From Thozetella sp. PMI_491 (lineage: Eukaryota; Ascomycota; Sordariomycetes; Chaetosphaeriales; Chaetosphaeriaceae), in the NCBI GenBank assembly GCA_021432635.1, contig MU270132.1, positions 50,584 to 114,583 on the forward strand: 64,000 nucleotides of DNA, given 5' to 3'. The notes beneath the pieces are model-generated. The model did no database searches and had not been told where the DNA came from. It saw only the letters and a program-made list of their open reading frames with translations. Positions within the stretch are counted from its first letter, which is position 1, and every line of letters starts with the position of its first letter. Of this stretch, positions 58,789 through 64,000 are shown piece by piece. The translations under genes were made by a program, and so were the position numbers.

Positions 58789-61218
58789 TGTGGATTGCCG
58801 TCAGATGCGTGGGCCAGATTAATGGCAGTACCCGAGGTATATAACAATAAAGCCAGACAGTGTACGTTTTTAGAGGAGTGGTAACGCGAGATCTTGGTCG
58901 ACTCGAGATGGGGGACGCTCGGCGGAGTGCCGCTTGACAGGTCGCTACGCGGATCTGGCGTTTCGAAGCTTGCCTTCTATTGGCTAGCGGCTTGCGGAGG
59001 TGGGGCGATGTTGTTATATGTGCATCACCCCCCTGGTCGACAGCACACCGACGAGCGAGTGAAGTCCCAAGTGCACAGCCACTCTTGGCGCTGAGAACCA
59101 GCAACACCGACAAGAAAGCGCCTGATTCCGGGATCGGCACCGCCTTTGCCGTTCGACCTCCCGTTGCCGATCCTCGCCAACGCCCGCGTCTCGCAGCTCT
59201 CTCAATCCCCCGCCCCGCCCCGCCTCCCGCCGGGCAGCACCGCAGCGCGTGTCGTGACGCACCCCGCATGCCCTTATTCGTCCCGCAGCCCGCGGCACAA
59301 TGCAGGCCCGCGCGGGCTGGTTGCGGGGCGCGTGTCCCTGTCCTTCATGCCCCTCCTACGCTACCCTAGCCAGATGCTGACGTGTGCTGCTTTCCGCGGC
59401 CAACCGCCGAGCCCGTCCGGCTGGCCCCCGCGCAGACAGCCCCTCTCGCCGACGTGCGACGCCCTTCTCGCACGATGCCTTTGCGCCCTGCCTCGATCCA
59501 CGGGGCGGTCCCTGCTTCCCCGGCAGTAGAGAAATCTCCCGGGGAGGTTGGGATTTATTTTCGAAGAGGAAGGGAGGGGGTTAAATACTGATTCCACGCT
59601 GCGCTACCCACCTGAGGCCAACAGGGAACCCCTAAGGATTAGGGAGGCACAACCTATATACAAACTATTGCAGCTAAGGTCTGAACCTTCCCCTACCCTT
59701 CGAGGTTGCCTATCTACGGGGCTCATTTATCGTTCCATAGCTGTGCAGGGGCCGTTTTGCGGTTCCCTAGATCTGCTCCCACCACACGCGCTGCCTCATC
59801 TCAATCGGCGTTCTAGGCTCAGCTAAAAATAGCTGGATGCTGGCGGCTGGGTAATGATTTTTGGCGCCAAACTGCCTGCCAGTGGCCGCCTGGCCAGAGG
59901 CCATCCAACCGCCCTACATCAACTTTACGCTAGGGGTTGCTACAGCAGGCGGCCCGCGGCCGTGCGGATCTGGATCATCTTCTCGGCGTATTGAATGGCT
60001 AGGGCATGAGAAGCAGAAAATACCCGCTCAGGGATGCCTCGCAGCAGAAACGGGTGGCTCAAGGCGTACTCTTTAAGCCGTCCGACGGCCGACTCCAGGC
60101 TGGCGGTGCGAGCCCCGCAGCGCCCTTCAATCCCCAATGCCGGCCAAGAGACTCGGACCGCGAGTCGCGGGCCGGAGGAGCTGCAAGCCTGTTGTTCACG
60201 GCTCCAAGCTACATCGTTACGTCATGCATCGCTAACATGGTGTGATATGGACTTCGACGCCTACCTTTCCCGTCTTAGACCTGGAGTTAAGGGGATAGTA
60301 ATAGAAGACGCTGAGGTTTGAAATTATAAATTCACCTGTCCTCCCAGACCCTTTTGTGGCACGTTATAAAAGAAAATAAAAGGAAGAAGTTATAAGTTTA
60401 AGCCATTATTTGGGTTGATGGAATGCCTGGGGGCTGTGTTTTATTGACCATGTCTACGAACTCTTGTATATTTTTAATACTAGCTCTTTTACAAGGAAGT
60501 TCAGGTTCAGCGTCCGCGCAATAACATGGAAATATTTCGAGGGTGGGTCATAGTGGGGCTCAAGACAGCCAGCCAATGTGGAGCAGGCTAGGCGGCAGGT
60601 ATTCTACCTTGATCGAACATGCGGTGAGGAGCTGTTCCGCAGAGAGCGAGCGGCCGAACTTGGTGGCCAGCGTGTTAGGATGGGCTAGCTGCAGAGATCG
60701 ATCGGACTCCGAGACATTAGCTCGCCATTGTTAGCGTGGTCTCCTTGTTGGGGGTGGATCCACCAATAGGGCCAACCGTCTAATATTGGAACAAACACCC
60801 AGGACAGGGTCTTGAAGAGCAGGGCAGCACCAGCGACAGCTAATTGGGATAACAGATGCGAGAGTAGAGCTAGCGCGCTGAGCGAGGGCTCGGCCTTTGT
60901 GTCCAGGATTCCAGTTTGTCAGTGCACATCTCCACCCATAATTTGTCGAGGTTATGCACCCATATCCCCGCATTAACCACCATCACATATACCTAATAAT
61001 AACTCCCCCGTTTCCTGTAGCTCTTTCGACTCTTCCTCCTATTAATACTCTATTTCCATTGACTATCCACACCATCGGCATAGCCTTCCATCTTGCTACA
61101 GATTAATTATCCGCGTTTTACGGACTGGATAGCAACGTGCAGTTGTTTGAGCATACTGCCACTGGAACGGGCGTCACCCGGACACAACTCCGCTGTGCTA
61201 TCAGCAGGTTCTTAGTAC
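58789..61218. other. GC-rich then mixed intergenic region
   Basis: 58850-59600 is GC-rich and open in many frames on both strands without recognisable protein. 59600-61200 is mixed, with one copy of a short dispersed repeat (60317-60375). No RNA gene was recognised. Confidence 0.4.
60317..60375. repeat. Short dispersed repeat, copy 1
   Basis: Shares AAATTATAAATT, then GTCCTCCCAGACCCTT and TGTGGCAC, with copy 2 at 61540-61600; same strand, about 1.2 kb apart. Confidence 0.65.
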
Positions 61219-61515
61219 TGTCGCACAAAAGTTCGACAGGTTTGGACTGTCGCGAACAATGAAAGAACTCCGCGCCCCAAGCTTCGCGTGGGCTGCATCA
61301 CCTGGAAGAAGCGGCACGTCAATTGCGACGAGGCCAGGCTGTCCTCTGCCAACTGCCTCAAGAGCCGCGGGCACTGCGCCGCCGACCGCCACAAGGCCAC
61401 GTCCAACTTCGCGACTCCTGCTTGGGGGGCGGGGGGCGGCGCCAAACGAATATCACACCGCATTTCCTCTGTCCCCTTTCGGCTTAGCTTGCTGCTTCAC
61501 TCTGGCAAGTTCTAG
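61219..61515 (+). pseudogene. Zn2Cys6 binuclear-finger fragment with two lost cysteines
   Basis: The frame around 61294-61376 reads GCITWKKRHVNCDE, then ARLSSANC, then LKSRGHC. Against the family pattern CxxCKxRxxKCDxxxPxCxxC…C, the second Cys is Trp and the fourth Cys is Ser, so the Zn cluster cannot form. The downstream frame runs to a stop at 61515 without the usual linker and activation domain. It is the remains of the first exon of a fungal transcription factor. The basic context and spacing make the identification firm. Confidence 0.7.
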
Positions 61516-61539
61516 AACACTCTAGGACTAAGAATTGGT

Positions 61540-61600
61540 TGGAAATTATGCTATAAATTTGCTCGTCCTCCCAGACCCTTCCTGTGGCACGCTATGAGAA
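61540..61600. repeat. Short dispersed repeat, copy 2
   Basis: Partner of 60317-60375; differences are mostly transitions. Confidence 0.65.
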
Positions 61601-61633
61601 AGGATATAATACTCTAAAATTATGAGACATTGA

Positions 61634-62365
61634 TTATATATAGTGCTTGGGCACAAGAGGGGTTCGCGAAAACCTTAGTATCAGCACACGCCTGGAGCGA
61701 AAACCCAAGCCTATACTCCCCTCCAATATGGCCGATACGTCTGGTCTGTACTCTGAGGGAAGCCAGAGCAGATCCTCTCCTCGGTATGTCACCCAGGTCT
61801 TGTCTCTTCTCAGACCATATCCCACAGCCTGAGGCAAAAGAATCTGAAGGTTAGTATTGGTGTCTAAAGACCTAGACGTTATGGTAGGGCCTAGATCAAC
61901 AGTACCAACACTAGTATGGAGATACTGAGGGGTCGAGATATCAAACTTAAGGAATGTGATACTGCCGATTTCTAGCGTAGCCGTGCACTGGCCCGTGGTA
62001 GGATGCCAGATCTTGATGGTCTGATCGGAGGACCCGGACGCGAGCAGGCCGTCGCTTGACCACGCGATCGACCGGACCGAGCGGCGATGGCCCTCGAGCG
62101 TGGCCGTGCACTGGCCGGTCGTGGGATCCCAGATCTTGATGGTGTGATCGGAGGACCCGGACGCGAGCCGGCCGTCGCTCGACCAGGCGATCGACCGGAC
62201 CAAGTTGCGGTGGCCCTCGAGCGTAGTTAGGCAAGCACTCCATCTACTATCCATACGCGGTTTCGTAATCATCCACTGCGGCTCCTCTGCTTGGAACTGT
62301 CTTCGAATTAGGCTTTGCGTAGGGCTGAATATAAGCGCCGAAGCATAGATGCACGAGGCAGACAT
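61634..62365 (-). pseudogene. Truncated C-terminus of a WD40-type NLR
   Basis: A 243-codon frame begins with the linker seen between NACHT and WD repeats in fungal NLRs (IYASALIFSPTQSLIRR, then WSACLTTLEGH). It has two complete WD40 units of 42 residues (EGHRNLVRSIAWSSDGRLAS and EGHRRSVRSIAWSSDGLLAS, each ending IKIW) and a tail typical of the end of such proteins. The NACHT ATPase and effector domain are absent, and upstream DNA is unrelated, so this is a fragment even though it opens with an ATG. Intact relatives (HNWD/NWD type) sense non-self or pathogen cues. Confidence 0.75.
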
Positions 62366-62714
62366 CCTCGTTTTTCCACTACCCCTAAGATTTTCTTTTC
62401 GAGCGTGTCATGAGGCGTACGCCTGCTAGGGTCGGTTTTGGAACTTCGTCAAGCGGGAGGGCAGCTTCTTCTTCCGCCAGGCAGTTCGTCTCCCCATTCC
62501 CTTCGATCCTTCGTTGTTCGGGACCCAGTGCATGTGGATGGCCGCCATGGTGGTCAGTTCTTGGAGTTCTATAATTGCACCCTGCGAGCTTTCTGGTATC
62601 TCGCCGGTGAGTCCTTGGCCACCGCTGTATTGTCAAGACTACGAGATCAAGGCGAACTCTCCTCGAATCACAGCTCTTAAGCCGATTTTAGAGGCTGTAG
62701 GCATGCCTCATCGG

Positions 62715-64000
62715 TCATGATCCCGTATATTTGAACCCTCCCGGCCCAAAGTTCACCGTAAATTTGGTGTCTTTCTCACCGGTAAGCAAAGATACGGCCG
62801 GATATAACTGACCCATAATGTCGGCATTCTTGAAAGTACAGCCTGTTCCGCCGCATCTTGTTAGTACTATTAACTTAGGACACCAATCTTGTGCACGGCG
62901 GAAAAAAGGGTAAGAAAGGAAGCTGGATACTCACCAACGATACTGCCGTTCTTAGTAAAAAATGCAGTTTTCGTCTTGAAGTTCACACCACAGCCAATGA
63001 TATCCCCAGATGTGTAGCGGGGGCCATGAGATTTCCCGCTGCCAGCGCTGTCGTAGACGTGTCCATTGTCGCCATGATAACCCCATGACAAAGAGTCCCA
63101 GCCCAGCATTCCGGTCCAAGGTGCATCCTCGAGACAGAAGCCAATGCCAAATACCCTGTGAGCTTAATTTAGTCTGGGCGGCACAGATAAGCAGAAACGT
63201 CTCCCTTGGCAAGAGGCTCACTTACTCCTCGGCTCCAGTCTTTGCGATCATAACCTCAAAGTAGAAGGATTCTTGACACAATGGTATGCATCGATTGGCC
63301 CTGACAGTAGCATATGTGTCTTCCCTGAACGTCAACCCTTTGGTCGATTCTACAGTGTGGTAGGAATAAATCAGCTGTGAGATAGGACAGAAGCTGGCCA
63401 AGACGAGTTCATACCTGTTATTACGACCTCTGTTCCGTCCACGGCGAGTATTTCGGACTTTTCGTGCTTATTCCATCCTGTAGGGGGCAGCTGAAATTCA
63501 AATCCCTTGACGGCCCCCCTGGCGCACAGTAGCTTAATCATATCCTCTCGCTCGTATCCCACGGCCAGTGCCAGAAGTGTCCAACCGTTTGTGTCCTGGG
63601 CATTTATGTCAACGCCCTGGTCGAGAAGCATGTTGAAGTAATCAAGATTGCCTTTCATAAGAGCGACATGCAGTGCCGCGCTCCGCATCTTCACCCGTGT
63701 CGGCTCGCTGTCATTTTCAAGACGCCCAAGCAGCCTGTTAAGGAGCCGCAGATCATTGTATTTGGCTGCAGCCCTCATCAGCTCCTCAGTGATGGTGATC
63801 TGGTCTCCTCGTCGATCGAGAAGCAGTGTCATCACTTCCTTGCCACTCCCGCCATTTCCAGCTGCAGCCCTCACCACCTCCTCGGTGATGGTGATCTGGT
63901 CTCCCTTTCGATCGAGAAGCAGTGTCATCACTGCCTCGCCACTCCCGTAATTTCCAGCTGCAGCCTTCACCACCTCCTCGGTGATAGTGATCTGGTCTCC
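62715..64000 (-). CDS. Ankyrin-like repeat plus SPRY protein, C-terminal part (5' end outside window)
   Basis: Four exons on the minus strand (64000-63415, 63349-63226, 63155-62935, 62842-62715) keep one frame across introns of 65, 70 and 92 nt; the last has a perfect CTAAC branch site. The frame is open at the window edge. The protein begins with near-identical repeats built around MTLLLDRxGDQITITEE and AAAGN, then ankyrin units (AALHVALMKGNLDYFNMLLDQ, NGWTLLALAVGYEREDMIKLL), then a SPRY domain (FYFEVMI, GIGFCLEDAPW, WGYHGDNGHVYD, GDIIGCGVNF, TAFFTKNG, LYPAVSL). SPRY binds protein ligands. Such repeat-SPRY tails occur on fungal NLR-like receptors, which fits the neighbouring WD40 fragment and HET gene. 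Confidence 0.85.

Noticed and set aside
58760-59597. Many overlapping frames on both strands in a GC-rich region
   Set aside because: Low-complexity Arg/Pro/Ala content in every frame, no splice pattern, no recognised domain.

Overview
The window is nuclear DNA from a filamentous ascomycete (Pezizomycotina). The evidence is short introns of about 40-90 nt with GT..CTAAC/CTGAC..AG signals, several HET-domain genes, a Zn2Cys6-type regulator, DUF3328/UstYa and TRI12-like families, and long AT-rich stretches that look like repeat-induced point mutation (RIP). The species cannot be named from the sequence alone. Coding density is low and about half of the recognisable genes are broken, as expected for an accessory or subtelomeric compartment.

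Layout. 0-8.4 kb: end of a regulator gene, a decayed 5-oxoprolinase, an unidentified broken gene, and an intact four-intron NRPS-like A-T-C gene (4501-8342, minus). 8.4-20 kb: decayed amidohydrolase, a single-pass membrane protein with a signal peptide, a frameshifted UstYa-like gene, a small secreted peptide with a Lys-Arg site, a HET-domain relic, and a 95-bp tandem repeat. 20-27 kb: a secreted DUF1264 protein, a proline-rich protein carrying two tandem thioredoxin domains, and an intact GC-rich NAD-dependent epimerase/reductase. 28-43 kb: a sugar transporter whose main break is one internal stop codon, a secreted Cys-rich protein, a Gfo/Idh oxidoreductase, a broken Cys-poor/Cys-rich secreted-type gene, and a TRI12-like MFS transporter that loses frame near its 3' end. 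43-49 kb: a Cys-rich secreted relic, a large HET pseudogene, and an intact gene for a secreted protein made of two GH25-lysozyme-like domains that have lost the catalytic DxE motif. 49-51.4 kb: an extremely AT-rich, stop-filled block ending abruptly at a GC-rich island (51.4-55.2 kb) with a chromodomain gene. 55.7-64 kb: an island of recognition-type genes: an intact HET gene with a GC-AG intron, a C2H2 zinc-finger gene, a relic Zn2Cys6 finger, a truncated WD40 end of an NLR, and the C-terminus of an ankyrin-like/SPRY protein running off the window.

How they may work together. No single pathway can be assigned. The NRPS-like gene, UstYa-like relic, reductase, oxidoreductase and MFS transporters are secondary-metabolism types, but their spacing and decay argue against one working cluster. 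The right end reads as a non-self recognition locus. The most unusual intact genes are the tandem GH25 pseudoenzyme and the duplicated-thioredoxin/proline-rich fusion. Both have splice structures that close exactly in frame.
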